Assembly: GCF_001612985.1 (NCBI RefSeq)
Contig: NZ_BDBM01000007.1
Coordinates: forward strand, 186,001 to 250,000
Direction: 5' to 3'
DNA length: 64,000 bases
From: Nocardia gamkensis NBRC 108242
GTDB lineage: Bacteria; Actinomycetota; Actinomycetes; Mycobacteriales; Mycobacteriaceae
In this document: positions 33,587 to 41,934 of the stretch, one piece after another
Layout of the letters: every line of letters begins with the position of its first letter
How positions within the stretch are numbered: the first letter of the stretch is position 1
The notes under the pieces: generated by a model
The model's database searches: none
What the model was told of the DNA's origin: nothing
What the model saw: the letters and a program-made list of their open reading frames with translations, nothing else
Position numbers and translations under genes: made by a program

Positions 33587-34894
33587 ATGAAGCCAAGCAT
33601 CATCAAGGCAGGGATCTGTACCGCCGTCACAGCCGCGGTGACGGTGACGTTGTCCGGGTTGCTCCCGGCCACCGCGCAGGCGGCGCCGTCGGCGCTGGAT
33701 ATGTCGCAAAAGCTCGCTGGCAAGACCGTTTTCCTCGACCCGGGACATCAGGGGTCGAACCATTCCCAAGATTTGGCAAGACAGGTCAGCGATGGCCGCG
33801 GCGGCACCAAGGACTGCCAGACCACCGGCATGACCACGATGAACGGCGTTCCCGAGCACACCATCACCTGGAACGTCGCCCAGGTCGTCAAGACGTCGCT
33901 GGAGACCCTCGGCGCGCACGTCGTGCTGAGCCGCCAGGACGACATGAATTGGGGCGGCTGCGTCGACGATCGGGCCCGCGCGGCGAGCCAGTCCGGCGCT
34001 GACGTCGCCGTGAGCATCCACGCCGACAGCGCGCCCGCACAGGATCGCGGGTTCCATCTGATCGTTCCGGAGCTGCCGATCCCGAATCTGATCGTCGATC
34101 AGGTCCAGTCGGGAGCGGGCCTCGCCGCGTCGAAGTCGGTGCGCGACGCGTACCGCGACGCGGGCTTCCCGCCCGCCGACTACGGCGGCGTTGTGGACGG
34201 TCTGCAGACCCGCAGCGACATCGCCGGGCCCGCGCTGACCACCGTTCCGCTCGTCTTCCTCGAGATGGGCAACGGCGCCAATCCCGAGGACGCGGCGCTG
34301 CTGGAAACACCTGACGGGCAGCTCGAGCACGCCATCGCGCTGACTACTGGAGTGGTCGGTTACCTGCTCGGCGCACCGCAGCCTGGTATCTCACCGGATC
34401 AGCAGGCAAGCCAGACCACTCCGCAGGGCACGTCGCTCGACCGTCCCGCGGTGGCGCCGGAAACGCCGCAGGGCCAGACGAATCAGGGTACTCCCCAGGC
34501 GCAGACGAACCCGGTGGTGCCGCAGGCGCAGACGATTCCGGCGGTGCCGCAGAGTTGGACGACTCCCGGTGTGCCGCAGAGTCCGGCGGCCCCCGCGGTG
34601 CCGCAGGCGCAGTCCGTTCCGAGCACCTCGACGCCGAAGCCCGCGCCCGGCACCGCCACCCCGCAGTCATCGGGCACCCCCGCGGTGCCGAATGCACCGG
34701 GCACCTCCGGAACCCAGTCGCCGGGCACGCCGAACGCGCAGCAGTCACCCGGGACCGCCGGGGGCAACGCTTCGATCATGGAGTTGCTGATGCCGTTGGC
34801 GAAGATGCTGGGCCTGGACGACAACGCGATCACCACGGAGCTGATCAACCTCGGCTACAGCCTGGCGGGCATGCTGCTGGGTTCCTCGAAATAG
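33587..34894 (+). CDS. Secreted N-acetylmuramoyl-L-alanine amidase (Ami_3, Rv3717-like) with Pro/Gln-rich tail
   Basis: The 435-residue protein starts with a signal peptide (cleavage near ATAQA-AP, about residue 32). The Amidase_3 domain (45-260) has zinc ligands His54 (DPGH), Glu90 (PEH) and His145 (SIHAD) and catalytic Glu226 (FLEMGN), with spacings equal to mycobacterial Rv3717. Cys77 and Cys125 may form a disulfide. It would cut the MurNAc-L-Ala bond of peptidoglycan. Residues 265-395 are a low-complexity Pro/Gln/Thr tail with PQAQT and VPQ repeats, absent from short mycobacterial homologues, and the last 35 residues form a hydrophobic helix. The Shine-Dalgarno sequence is separated from ATG by a hairpin. 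A terminator follows at 34912. Confidence 0.9.
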   Translation: MKPSIIKAGICTAVTAAVTVTLSGLLPATAQAAPSALDMSQKLAGKTVFLDPGHQGSNHSQDLARQVSDGRGGTKDCQTTGMTTMNGVPEHTITWNVAQVVKTSLETLGAHVVLSRQDDMNWGGCVDDRARAASQSGADVAVSIHADSAPAQDRGFHLIVPELPIPNLIVDQVQSGAGLAASKSVRDAYRDAGFPPADYGGVVDGLQTRSDIAGPALTTVPLVFLEMGNGANPEDAALLETPDGQLEHAIALTTGVVGYLLGAPQPGISPDQQASQTTPQGTSLDRPAVAPETPQGQTNQGTPQAQTNPVVPQAQTIPAVPQSWTTPGVPQSPAAPAVPQAQSVPSTSTPKPAPGTATPQSSGTPAVPNAPGTSGTQSPGTPNAQQSPGTAGGNASIMELLMPLAKMLGLDDNAITTELINLGYSLAGMLLGSSK

Positions 34895-34911
34895 TCCGCA
34901 CACCGAACCCG

Positions 34912-34954
34912 CCGGACGCCATCCTCACCACCTCGAGGGTGGCGTCCGGTCTTT
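34912..34954 (+). terminator. Rho-independent terminator of the amidase gene
   Basis: CCGGACGCCA (34912-34921) pairs perfectly with TGGCGTCCGG (34940-34949), followed by TCTTT. It lies 18 bp after the amidase stop and ends 26 bp before the CobW-type gene, so the latter probably has its own promoter or relies on read-through. Confidence 0.8.
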
Positions 34955-34979
34955 CCCGCGGCGCACTAGGGTGAGCGGA

Positions 34980-36014
34980 ATGGCTGACCGGATTCCTGTT
35001 GTGCTCGTCGCGGGGTTTCTCGGTTCCGGAAAGACCACGCTGCTCAATCACTTGCTGCGGGACAACCGCGGAACGCGGATCGGGGTGGTGGTCAACGACT
35101 TCGGGGCGATCAACATCGATTCGATGCTGGTCGCCGGGCAGGTGGACGCCATGGTCTCGCTCGGCAACGGGTGCGTGTGCTGCGCGGTCGACGTCACCGA
35201 GCTGGACGAGCTGTTCACCCGGCTCACCCAGCCGAAGGCCGGAATCGACGTGATCGTCGTGGAAGCCAGCGGCTTGGCCGAGCCGCGCAGCCTCATCCGG
35301 ATGGTGGTCGGCAGCGACAATCCCCGCCTGCGCTACGGCGGCCTGGTCGAGGTCGTCGACGCCGAAGAGTTCCCGCGCAGCAGTACCCGCCACCCGGAGC
35401 TGCGCACGCATCTGCGGCTGGCCGATCTGGTCGTGGTCAACAAGGCCGACCGGGTTGCGCCCGAGCAACTCGAACGGCTGCGCGAGGACGTCGCGGCGCT
35501 GGTCGGTTCGGTGCCGGTGTACGCGACCAGCTACGGCCGGATCGATCCCGGGCTGCTGTTCGACCAACCGCACCGCACCCGCCCCCTGGTGGCCGAGCAG
35601 CTGAGCTTCGATGAACTGCTCGTCGAGCACGACCACGACGATCACGCCGGGCACCGTCATCTGCACGACGACTACGCCAGCGTCTCGTTCACCAGCGAAC
35701 GAGCGCTGGACCCGCGCAAGCTGATCGGCTTTCTGGAGGACCCGCCGCCGGGATTGTTCCGGGCCAAGGGGTTCGCCGCCTTCGGGGTGGCCGACGAACG
35801 CAGGAAGTTCGTCCTGCACATGGTCGGCCGCCACATCGTCTTCGAGCCGGGCGGCTGGGCGCGCGGCGAAGCGCGGGGCGCGCAGCTGGTGCTCATCGGG
35901 GCAGGCCTGCGCACCGACACGGCACTGGCGCGGCTGCACGACACCGTGCACGACGACGCCGAACCACTCGACGCGCAGAGCATGCTCGGCGTGTGGCGCT
36001 ATACACCGCACTGA
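34980..36014 (+). CDS. CobW/COG0523-family G3E GTPase (putative metallochaperone)
   Basis: The 344-residue GTPase has Walker A GFLGSGKTT (12-20), the metal-binding GCVCC motif (64-68), the Walker B region VIVVEASGLAEP and NKAD for guanine recognition. A His/Asp-rich loop (HDHDDHAGHRHLHDD) lies near residue 220 and the CobW C-terminal domain follows. COG0523 proteins deliver Zn, Co or Ni ions to target enzymes in the cytoplasm. ATG 34980 is used; a GTG at 34971 would add three residues. No Zur-type box or cobalamin gene is adjacent, so the metal is unknown; the His-rich loop favours zinc. Confidence 0.87.
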   Translation: MADRIPVVLVAGFLGSGKTTLLNHLLRDNRGTRIGVVVNDFGAINIDSMLVAGQVDAMVSLGNGCVCCAVDVTELDELFTRLTQPKAGIDVIVVEASGLAEPRSLIRMVVGSDNPRLRYGGLVEVVDAEEFPRSSTRHPELRTHLRLADLVVVNKADRVAPEQLERLREDVAALVGSVPVYATSYGRIDPGLLFDQPHRTRPLVAEQLSFDELLVEHDHDDHAGHRHLHDDYASVSFTSERALDPRKLIGFLEDPPPGLFRAKGFAAFGVADERRKFVLHMVGRHIVFEPGGWARGEARGAQLVLIGAGLRTDTALARLHDTVHDDAEPLDAQSMLGVWRYTPH

Positions 36015-36202
36015 ACGCGCGCCAGATTGGCGCGTTTGTTCGCGACATGTCGCGTTCGGTGCTGGTGACAGGGCAGTCTTTTCATGAGACTGAATGCGTG
36101 TCCGCCGGTCCGCGGGCACTGGGAGCGTACTGCCGCCCGCGGCGCCGCTCGGCAGCCCATCCGTGACCGACCGAATCGTTCCGCGACCGATGGGAGTTTC
36201 CC

Positions 36203-36394
36203 GTGTCAGATTCCATGGAGAGCGCCACCGCGTACGTCATCGAGGCGCTGGAGGCCAAGGGCACCGCCACCCGCGAGGACTTCGACGTTCCCGCGATCGT
36301 CGCCGAGACCCACGCCATCGCCAACAGCTGGGATTTCCGTGCGATCGAGGACGCGACGTTCTGGTCGATCGCCGCGCGTTTCATCAGGCCGTGA
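36203..36394 (+). CDS. Small protein of unknown function (63 aa)
   Basis: This 63-residue frame has ordinary codon use and a plausible acidic, helical sequence (SATAYVIEALEAKG; ATREDFDVPAIVAETH; WDFRAIEDATFWSIAARF). GTTTCCCGTG precedes the ATG at 36203, with no strong Shine-Dalgarno sequence. Its end overlaps the convergent AraC gene by 11 bp. The composition argues for a real gene rather than an antisense frame. No family recognised. Confidence 0.6.
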   Translation: MSDSMESATAYVIEALEAKGTATREDFDVPAIVAETHAIANSWDFRAIEDATFWSIAARFIRP

Positions 36395-37403
36395 ACGTCC
36401 GCTCCACCCACTCGGCGCGATACGCCGGGGTGGCCAGCGACCACCGCCGGGCCGCTCGCCGCATCGATCCCGGGTCGGAGTAGCCGAGAATCTCGGCCTG
36501 GCGCGACGGGCTCAACGGGCCGGTGGCCGTCGCGGCGATCAGCCGCGCGCCGCGTGCCCGATCCAGTTCCGCGCGCCAAGTGGTGCCCGCCTCTCGCAAC
36601 CGCCGCTGGAGCGTGCGGGGGCTGGTGGCCAGCCTGCGCGCCACCCGCTCGAGGGACGCGTCGCCCTCGTCCAGACAGTCCGCCAGCGCGGCCGCGACAC
36701 GCTCCGGCCAGGCGGTTGCCAGCGGCGGCGGTGGCGGAAGGGCCGCGGCCAACGGCCGCAGGATGCCTGCCAGGACCGGATCACTGGTGGTGAGCGGCAG
36801 ATCCATATCCGAGGCGCGGAAGGTCATGGCGTCCACCGGCGCGTCGAACTCGATCGCGGTGGTGCCGAATACCTCGACGAAGGTGTCGGTCTTGGCGGGC
36901 GCGCGCTGGCGCAGCGAGACCCGCAACGGGGCCAGCGGTTCGCGCACCACGCGCCGCGCGCGGCTGAGCACCGCGCACAGGCCCCACAGTTGAGTGAGAT
37001 CCCGGCCCCGGCCTTCCCCGTCGATCATGTCGAGATACAGGGTGACTTCGTCGTTCTCCGCGACCAGGTCGAACCGATGGTTGGTGGTCACCGCCGTGAC
37101 GTAAGGCCCACAGGTCGCCAATCCGGCGCCCAGCGTCGGGGCCGAGGAGAACAGGTAGTCGTAGAGACCGAGGCAGGTGAGTTCGTAGCGGCTCGCCACG
37201 TTCAGGGCGACGTCCGGATCGCCGAGTTCGTGTTCACCGATCTCCCACAGCCGGGAGAACGTCTGGCTGGGCAGGTGCACGTCGTCGCCCGCCATGGTCC
37301 ACTCCGGCAACCCGGATTCCCGGAGCAGCCGGTCGCGGTCGACGCCGGCCGCGGTGAGCTGCGAGATGACGAACCGGTGGAGCAAGACCTGGTCGGTTCC
37401 CAC
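36384..37403 (-). CDS. AraC-family regulator with arabinose-binding-like (OruR-type) domain
   Basis: The 339-residue regulator has an N-terminal ligand domain of the PF12625 type (about 15-205) with SYxxLGxxxYxxxxAPTLGxGL-like segment YELTCLGLYDYLFSSAPTLGAGLA. The C-terminal double HTH (245-335) has SLERVARRLATSPRTLQRRL and SRQAEILGYSDPGSMRRAARRW. Homologues such as OruR or ArgR-type proteins often control adjacent lipid or amino-acid catabolism genes, but none is adjacent here. It lies 56 bp downstream of moaE in the same direction, though a functional link is not evident. Confidence 0.85.
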   Translation of the reverse strand: MGTDQVLLHRFVISQLTAAGVDRDRLLRESGLPEWTMAGDDVHLPSQTFSRLWEIGEHELGDPDVALNVASRYELTCLGLYDYLFSSAPTLGAGLATCGPYVTAVTTNHRFDLVAENDEVTLYLDMIDGEGRGRDLTQLWGLCAVLSRARRVVREPLAPLRVSLRQRAPAKTDTFVEVFGTTAIEFDAPVDAMTFRASDMDLPLTTSDPVLAGILRPLAAALPPPPPLATAWPERVAAALADCLDEGDASLERVARRLATSPRTLQRRLREAGTTWRAELDRARGARLIAATATGPLSPSRQAEILGYSDPGSMRRAARRWSLATPAYRAEWVERTFTA

Positions 37404-37459
37404 GCCGACACGCTATCCCGGTCGTGTTGATTCGTCATGAGATTCATGTCACGGTCAGG

Positions 37460-37894
37460 TCACCCGCAGGCGTTCACCCATTCGGACAGGCCGTCGGCGA
37501 ATAACTGGCGCTTCCAGATCGGGACTTCGTGCTTGATGCGATCCACCAGTTCCGAGCACGCCGCGAACGCCGCGCCCCGATGCGCCGCCGCCACCGCGAC
37601 GACGATCGCGCGGTCACCGATGCCGAGCGAACCGACGCGATGCACGGCCGCGACCGGCAAACCGTGCGCGGCGGCCAGTTCCGCGCAGACGGTGCGCAGG
37701 AAGCGTTCCGCCTGCGGGTGCGCGGAGTATTCCAGGGCCGAAACGGCCTGCCCGCCATCATGGTCGCGGACCTTCCCGGTGAACACCACGACCGCGCCGT
37801 AGTGCGGTCCGCAGACCGCCTCCTCGACCTCCGCCGGGTCGAGCGGCTGGTCGCTGATCCGGGCGAGCCGGACCTCGGCCTCAGTCGTTGTCAT
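37460..37894 (-). CDS. moaE: Molybdopterin synthase catalytic subunit MoaE
   Basis: The 144-residue MoaE protein has VVVFTGKVRDHDGG near the start, LEYSAHPQAE, VHRVGSLGIGDRAIVVAV and IKHEVPIWKRQ, which carries the conserved Lys residues of the active site (K in IKHEVPIWK). It transfers sulfur from MoaD thiocarboxylate to cyclic pyranopterin monophosphate. ATG 37894 follows GGAGGTGGAAG. It overlaps the end of moaC-moaB by 14 bp, so it is the third gene of a moeA-moaCB-moaE operon. Confidence 0.92.
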   Translation of the reverse strand: MTTTEAEVRLARISDQPLDPAEVEEAVCGPHYGAVVVFTGKVRDHDGGQAVSALEYSAHPQAERFLRTVCAELAAAHGLPVAAVHRVGSLGIGDRAIVVAVAAAHRGAAFAACSELVDRIKHEVPIWKRQLFADGLSEWVNACG

Positions 37895-38936
37895 GACTTC
37901 CACCTCCGGCGACTTGTGCGAGCAGATGATCCAGCAGCGGTTCCAGCACCGCGATGCCGTCGCGAACGCCACCGGGCGATCCCGGCAGATTCACCACCAC
38001 CGAGCGCCCGGCCAGCCCCGCCACGCCGCGACTCAGCGCCGCCAGCGGGAATTTCGCCGTGCCGCGCTGCCGGATCGCCTCCGCGACACCGGGGAGTTCG
38101 CGGTCGAGCAAGGCGAGGGTGGCCTCCGGTGTCCCGTCGGTGGGGGACGCACCCGTCCCGCCGGTGCTGATGACGAGCGCCGGTTCGAAGCGCAACGCGT
38201 CGGCCAGGCCGAATTCGATCTCGGCGTCCGCGTAGACCAGCGGGCCCCGCACCGAGAAGCCGAGTCCGGCCAGCCAGTCGGCGAGCACCGGACCGGTGGT
38301 GTCCTCGCGGGTCCCCGCCGCCACACCGGTCGACGCGACCAGCACCACGGCCGACCGTGGCTCCTCGTCGAGTTCCGGCTCGGCGTACTCCGAGATGTCC
38401 GGCTCGGTATCCGCGTCCTCGGGGGACAGGTCTTCCTCGGCGGAAGGCGGGATGGGGCCTTCGTCGGCCGGGCGCTCCCAATGTCCGCGTTTGCCGCCTT
38501 CTTTGGTGAGCAGCCGCACGTCGGTAAGCGTCGCCGCGGGGTCGACCGCCTTCACCATGTCGTGCAGGGTGAGCCCGGCGACCGCGACCGCGGTGAGCGC
38601 CTCCATCTCCACACCCGTGGGACCCTTGGTCTTCGCGGCGGCCTCGATCGTGATGGCGGTGTCGGTGAAACCGAACTCCACTCGCACCGACGACAGCGCC
38701 AGTTGATGGCACAGCGGGATCAGTTCGGAGGTCTTCTTCGCCCCCGAGATGCCCGCGATGCGTGCGGTGGACAGCACATCCGCCTTCGGCAGGTCGTCGG
38801 CCCGCACCAGCGCGACCACCTCGGCCGTGGTGCGCAACTCGCCTGCCGCGACGGCGATCCGGGTGGTGTCGCTCTTGGCGCTCACATCCACCATGCGGGC
38901 GCGGCCTTCCTGGTCGACATGGGACAGCTCGCTCAT
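37881..38936 (-). CDS. Fused MoaC-MoaB/MogA molybdenum cofactor biosynthesis protein
   Basis: The 351-residue protein fuses two enzymes. Residues 1-160 are MoaC (MVDVSAKSDTTR; AKKTSELIPLCHQL; GPTGVEMEALTAV), which forms cyclic pyranopterin monophosphate with MoaA. Residues 160-205 are an acidic linker (SAEEDLSPEDADTEPD). Residues 205-345 are MoaB/MogA, the molybdopterin adenylyltransferase (LVISTGGTGASPTDGTPEA; VNLPGSPGGVRDGI). Such fusions are known in mycolate actinobacteria. ATG 38936 overlaps the moeA stop by ATGA (38933-38936). The frame upstream of 38936 is open but shows no family similarity. Confidence 0.9.
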   Translation of the reverse strand: MSELSHVDQEGRARMVDVSAKSDTTRIAVAAGELRTTAEVVALVRADDLPKADVLSTARIAGISGAKKTSELIPLCHQLALSSVRVEFGFTDTAITIEAAAKTKGPTGVEMEALTAVAVAGLTLHDMVKAVDPAATLTDVRLLTKEGGKRGHWERPADEGPIPPSAEEDLSPEDADTEPDISEYAEPELDEEPRSAVVLVASTGVAAGTREDTTGPVLADWLAGLGFSVRGPLVYADAEIEFGLADALRFEPALVISTGGTGASPTDGTPEATLALLDRELPGVAEAIRQRGTAKFPLAALSRGVAGLAGRSVVVNLPGSPGGVRDGIAVLEPLLDHLLAQVAGGGSHDND

Positions 38937-40177
38937 AAGGACCACACTCGCACAAGCGCTCCGGCGGGCAGCGCGGTGACCTCGGCGGGCACATCGATCA
39001 GCACCTCGGCCCACGCCATGGCCGCCACGAGATGCGACCCGGGACCGGACACCACCTCGACCGCCCGGGGTTGCCGGTGCGCGGGCGATTCCCCCGGATG
39101 GGCGCGGATGAGTCTGCCGCGCAGGAATTGCCGTTTCCCCTCCGGCGAGCGCGGCACGGCGCCGGCCAGAGGAAGCTCGTAGGTGTCCACCTCGGGCAGA
39201 CCGGCGAGACGCCGCAGGATCGGGCGGGCGAACACCTCGAACGACACCATCGTGCTGACCGGATTGCCGGGGAAGCTGAGCACCGGCACCCCGTCGACCA
39301 CGGTCAGTCCCTGCGGGCCGCCCGGTTGCATCGCGACCGAGCCGAACCGCCCGCCCATCGGCTCCAGCACGTCCTTGACCACCTCGAAGTCGCCCTTGGA
39401 CACGCCGCCGGAGGTGAACACCACATCGGCGTTCTCGGTCGCCGCCGACAGCAGCGCGCGGAAGCGCGCCGGATCGTCGGTGCTGTGCGCCACCGAGACG
39501 ACATCGACGCCGTTCGCCGCCAGCGCCGCGGCGAGGGCGACGCCGTTGGAGTTGTAGATCTGCCCGGGACGCAGCGGCTTTCCGGCCGCGACCAGCTCGT
39601 CGCCGGTGGTGATCACCGCGGCGCGCACCGCCCGGAAGACCGCCACCGCGGGCAGGCCGACGGCGGCGAGGGCGGCGACATGCCGGGGGGCGAGCATGGT
39701 TCCCGCCCGCACGAGCAGATCCCCGGTCCGGACGTCCGTCCCCGGTTCCCGCACGAATTCGCCTGCGCTGCGCCCGCGTTCGATGGTCACCGTGCCGTCG
39801 CCCACCTGGGTGTCCTCCACCGGCACGACGCAGTCCGCGCCGGGCGGGATCGGCGCACCGGTCATCACCTTCATCGCAGCGCCCCTCGGCAGCGGCGTGC
39901 GGCCCGCCGCGCCCGCCGCGACCACGCCGGTCAAGGGCAGGGTGACCGGGGCGACCAGCACCGATTCGGCGCGCACCGCGTAGCCGTCCATCGCGGAGTT
40001 CCGGAACACCGGCAGCTCGATCGGCGAGCGGACGTCCTCGGCCGACTGCCTGCCCAGCGCCCGCGGCACCGGGACGGACTCGACCGTGCGCGCGGCCAGT
40101 GGCCGCAGCAGCTGTTCGATGCTGTCGCGGTAGTCGTCGACGGGCCTGGCCGAGACGCCGGCGGGCCGAGGGTTCAT
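38933..40177 (-). CDS. moeA: Molybdopterin molybdenumtransferase MoeA
   Basis: This 414-residue MoeA has PVFRNSAMDGYAVRA, the substrate/Mg region MTGAPIPPGADCVVPVED, GTDVRTGDLLVRAG, the MoCF domain with TTGDELV, SGGVSKGDFEVV and LSFPGNPVSTMVSFEVF, and a C-terminal beta-barrel domain. It inserts molybdate into adenylated molybdopterin. ATG 40177 is chosen over an upstream frame that runs into the 31-bp tandem repeats at 40220-40343. It is the first gene of the minus-strand Moco operon and is divergent from moaA-moaD. Confidence 0.92.
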   Translation of the reverse strand: MNPRPAGVSARPVDDYRDSIEQLLRPLAARTVESVPVPRALGRQSAEDVRSPIELPVFRNSAMDGYAVRAESVLVAPVTLPLTGVVAAGAAGRTPLPRGAAMKVMTGAPIPPGADCVVPVEDTQVGDGTVTIERGRSAGEFVREPGTDVRTGDLLVRAGTMLAPRHVAALAAVGLPAVAVFRAVRAAVITTGDELVAAGKPLRPGQIYNSNGVALAAALAANGVDVVSVAHSTDDPARFRALLSAATENADVVFTSGGVSKGDFEVVKDVLEPMGGRFGSVAMQPGGPQGLTVVDGVPVLSFPGNPVSTMVSFEVFARPILRRLAGLPEVDTYELPLAGAVPRSPEGKRQFLRGRLIRAHPGESPAHRQPRAVEVVSGPGSHLVAAMAWAEVLIDVPAEVTALPAGALVRVWSL

Positions 40178-40219
40178 GCGAGTCAGCCTAATGGGTGCGG
40201 TCGGACGTAGTCCGTCCTC

Positions 40220-40343
40220 AGCCTGCGCATGGCCGGAGCGAAGGCGGAGGAGCCTGCGCATGGCCGGAGCGAAGGCGGAGGAGCCTGCGCATGGCCGGAG
40301 CGAAGGCGGAGGAGCCTGCGCATGGCCGGAGCGAAGGCGGAGG
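40220..40343. repeat. Four exact 31-bp tandem repeats (VNTR/MIRU-like)
   Basis: Four identical units begin at 40220, 40251, 40282 and 40313; each starts AGCCTGCGCATGGCCGGAGC and ends GAAGGCGGAGG. The unit length is not a multiple of three, so the array gives an open frame in all phases; the frames across it are repeat artefacts. It lies between moeA (start 40177) and moaA (start 40525) and may affect expression of either arm. Copy number probably varies between strains. Confidence 0.95.
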
Positions 40344-40524
40344 TACGCCTAACGCCCGATCCGGGCGGTTTTCCGCCTCCGTCGCCGCGCGCCGGTCCGT
40401 GCGCAGGTCGCCCGGCGTCGCGCTCGTCCCCGGCGCGGGCCTCACCGCCGATTCGCGGCCGTGGTGAGCCCGAAGTGAGCATTCCGCCCGCAGCCGAATC
40501 GGGACAGGCGGTCATAATGGACGT

Positions 40525-41583
40525 GTGACTCTGGTCGAGATCGGGATTCCCGCGGTGCGTTCCGGGCGTCCCTCGCTCGCCGGCCGTCCCGACACCCCCT
40601 ACTTGCTGGATCGGTTCGGACGCGTCGCCCGCGACCTACGCGTATCCATCACCGAGAAGTGTTCGCTGCGCTGCACCTATTGCATGCCGGAGGAGGGGCT
40701 GCCGGAGATTCCCCGGCACGAACTGCTCACGGTGGACGAGATCGTGCGTCTGGTCAGCCTTGCGGTGCGCGAGCTGGGCGTACGTGAGGTCCGCTTCACC
40801 GGGGGTGAGCCGCTGATGCGCCGCGAGCTGGAACAGATCATCGCGGGCTGTCACGCCGAGGTGCCGCACATCCCGCTGGCCATGACGACCAACGGCGTCG
40901 GGCTCGAGCACCGCGCGTTCGGCCTCGCCGCCGCGGGACTGCATCGGGTGAACGTGTCGCTGGACACCGTGGACCGGGCCGGTTTCGCGCGGCTGACGCG
41001 CCGCGACCGCCTCGAATCGGTGTTCGCGGGTGTTCGCGCCGCCCGTGCCGCCGGACTGGCGCCGATCAAGGTCAACGCCGTCTTGATGCGCGAAACCCTC
41101 TCCGGCGCATCGGATCTCCTGCGCTGGTGCTTGGACGCGGGTTGCGAACTGCGTTTCATCGAGGAGATGCCGCTCGACGCCGACCACGAGTGGGCCCGCG
41201 CCAACATGGTCACCGCCGCCGAGCTGCTCGACGTGCTCGGCGCCCGGTTCGGGCTCACCGAGGCCGGCCGCGCCGATCCGTCCGCCCCGGCGGAGAAGTG
41301 GCTGGTCGACGGCGGCCCCGGCACCGTGGGCATCATCGCCACCGTGACCCGCAAGTTCTGCGACACCTGCGACCGCACCCGGCTCACCGCGGACGGCATG
41401 CTGCGCTCCTGCCTGTTCAGCGACCAGGAATTCGACCTGCGCCAGGTGCTGCGCTCCGGTGCGGGCGACGACGAGGTCGCGACCCTCTGGCGCGGTGCGA
41501 TGTGGAACAAATGGGCAGGTCACGGCATCGACGCCGAGGGCTTCGTCCCCCCGGAGCGGACGATGGGAGCCATCGGTGGTTGA
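40525..41583 (+). CDS. moaA: GTP 3',8-cyclase MoaA (radical SAM)
   Basis: This 352-residue MoaA has the radical-SAM CxxxCxxC motif Cys46-Cys50-Cys53 ([12 protein letters not shown]), FTGGEP (91-96) for SAM binding, the C-terminal 4Fe-4S ligands in [13 protein letters not shown] plus a later Cys in LRSCLFS, and the essential C-terminal Gly-Gly. It starts Moco synthesis by converting GTP to 3',8-cyclo-dihydro-GTP, which MoaC then uses. The start is GTG 40525. It overlaps moaD by 8 bp. Confidence 0.93.
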   Translation: MTLVEIGIPAVRSGRPSLAGRPDTPYLLDRFGRVARDLRVSITEKCSLRCTYCMPEEGLPEIPRHELLTVDEIVRLVSLAVRELGVREVRFTGGEPLMRRELEQIIAGCHAEVPHIPLAMTTNGVGLEHRAFGLAAAGLHRVNVSLDTVDRAGFARLTRRDRLESVFAGVRAARAAGLAPIKVNAVLMRETLSGASDLLRWCLDAGCELRFIEEMPLDADHEWARANMVTAAELLDVLGARFGLTEAGRADPSAPAEKWLVDGGPGTVGIIATVTRKFCDTCDRTRLTADGMLRSCLFSDQEFDLRQVLRSGAGDDEVATLWRGAMWNKWAGHGIDAEGFVPPERTMGAIGG

Positions 41584-41818
41584 GATCCGCTATTTCGCCG
41601 CGATCGCCGACGCCGTCGGCAAGGACAGCGAAACGCTCGACTTCCCGGCCGGAGCGACGGTGGCCGACCTGCGCGCCGCCCTGTCCGCGACCTACGGCCC
41701 GGACCTGGACAAGATGCTGTCGGTGTGCGCCTATCTGATCGGTGACGAGCTCACCCGTGATCCCGCCGCCGCGCTGAGCCCGCGCGTCGACGTCCTGCCC
41801 CCCTTCGCCGGGGGATAG
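41576..41818 (+). CDS. moaD: Molybdopterin synthase sulfur carrier MoaD
   Basis: This 80-residue ubiquitin-like sulfur carrier ends in PPFAGG; the C-terminal Gly-Gly is thiocarboxylated to donate sulfur to molybdopterin through MoaE. The N-terminal [14 protein letters not shown] and [11 protein letters not shown] are typical. It starts at GTG 41576 inside the end of moaA (8-bp overlap). An activating MoeB protein is not encoded in the window. Confidence 0.9.
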   Translation: MVEIRYFAAIADAVGKDSETLDFPAGATVADLRAALSATYGPDLDKMLSVCAYLIGDELTRDPAAALSPRVDVLPPFAGG

Positions 41819-41893
41819 CCCGGCACCGCGTGCGGCGGCCCACCCGCACCGGCGGGCACGCCGCCCTCGCCGATGGCGTCAGGTGCGGCGGTT

Positions 41894-41917
41894 CCCGGCG
41901 CGCCGTCTCGCGCCGGG
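41894..41917. terminator. GC-rich hairpin between convergent moaD and nadE
   Basis: CCCGGCGCG (41894-41902) and CGCGCCGGG (41909-41917) form a perfect 9-bp stem with a 6-base loop. No T-run follows, but the place between convergent genes fits a bidirectional terminator. Confidence 0.55.
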
Positions 41918-41934
41918 CGAGTCGGTCCGTGCGC

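Noticed and set aside
40195..40528. Short frames on both strands across the 31-bp repeats
   Set aside because: They are generated by the repeat in all phases and consist of repeated peptide units; no initiation signal.
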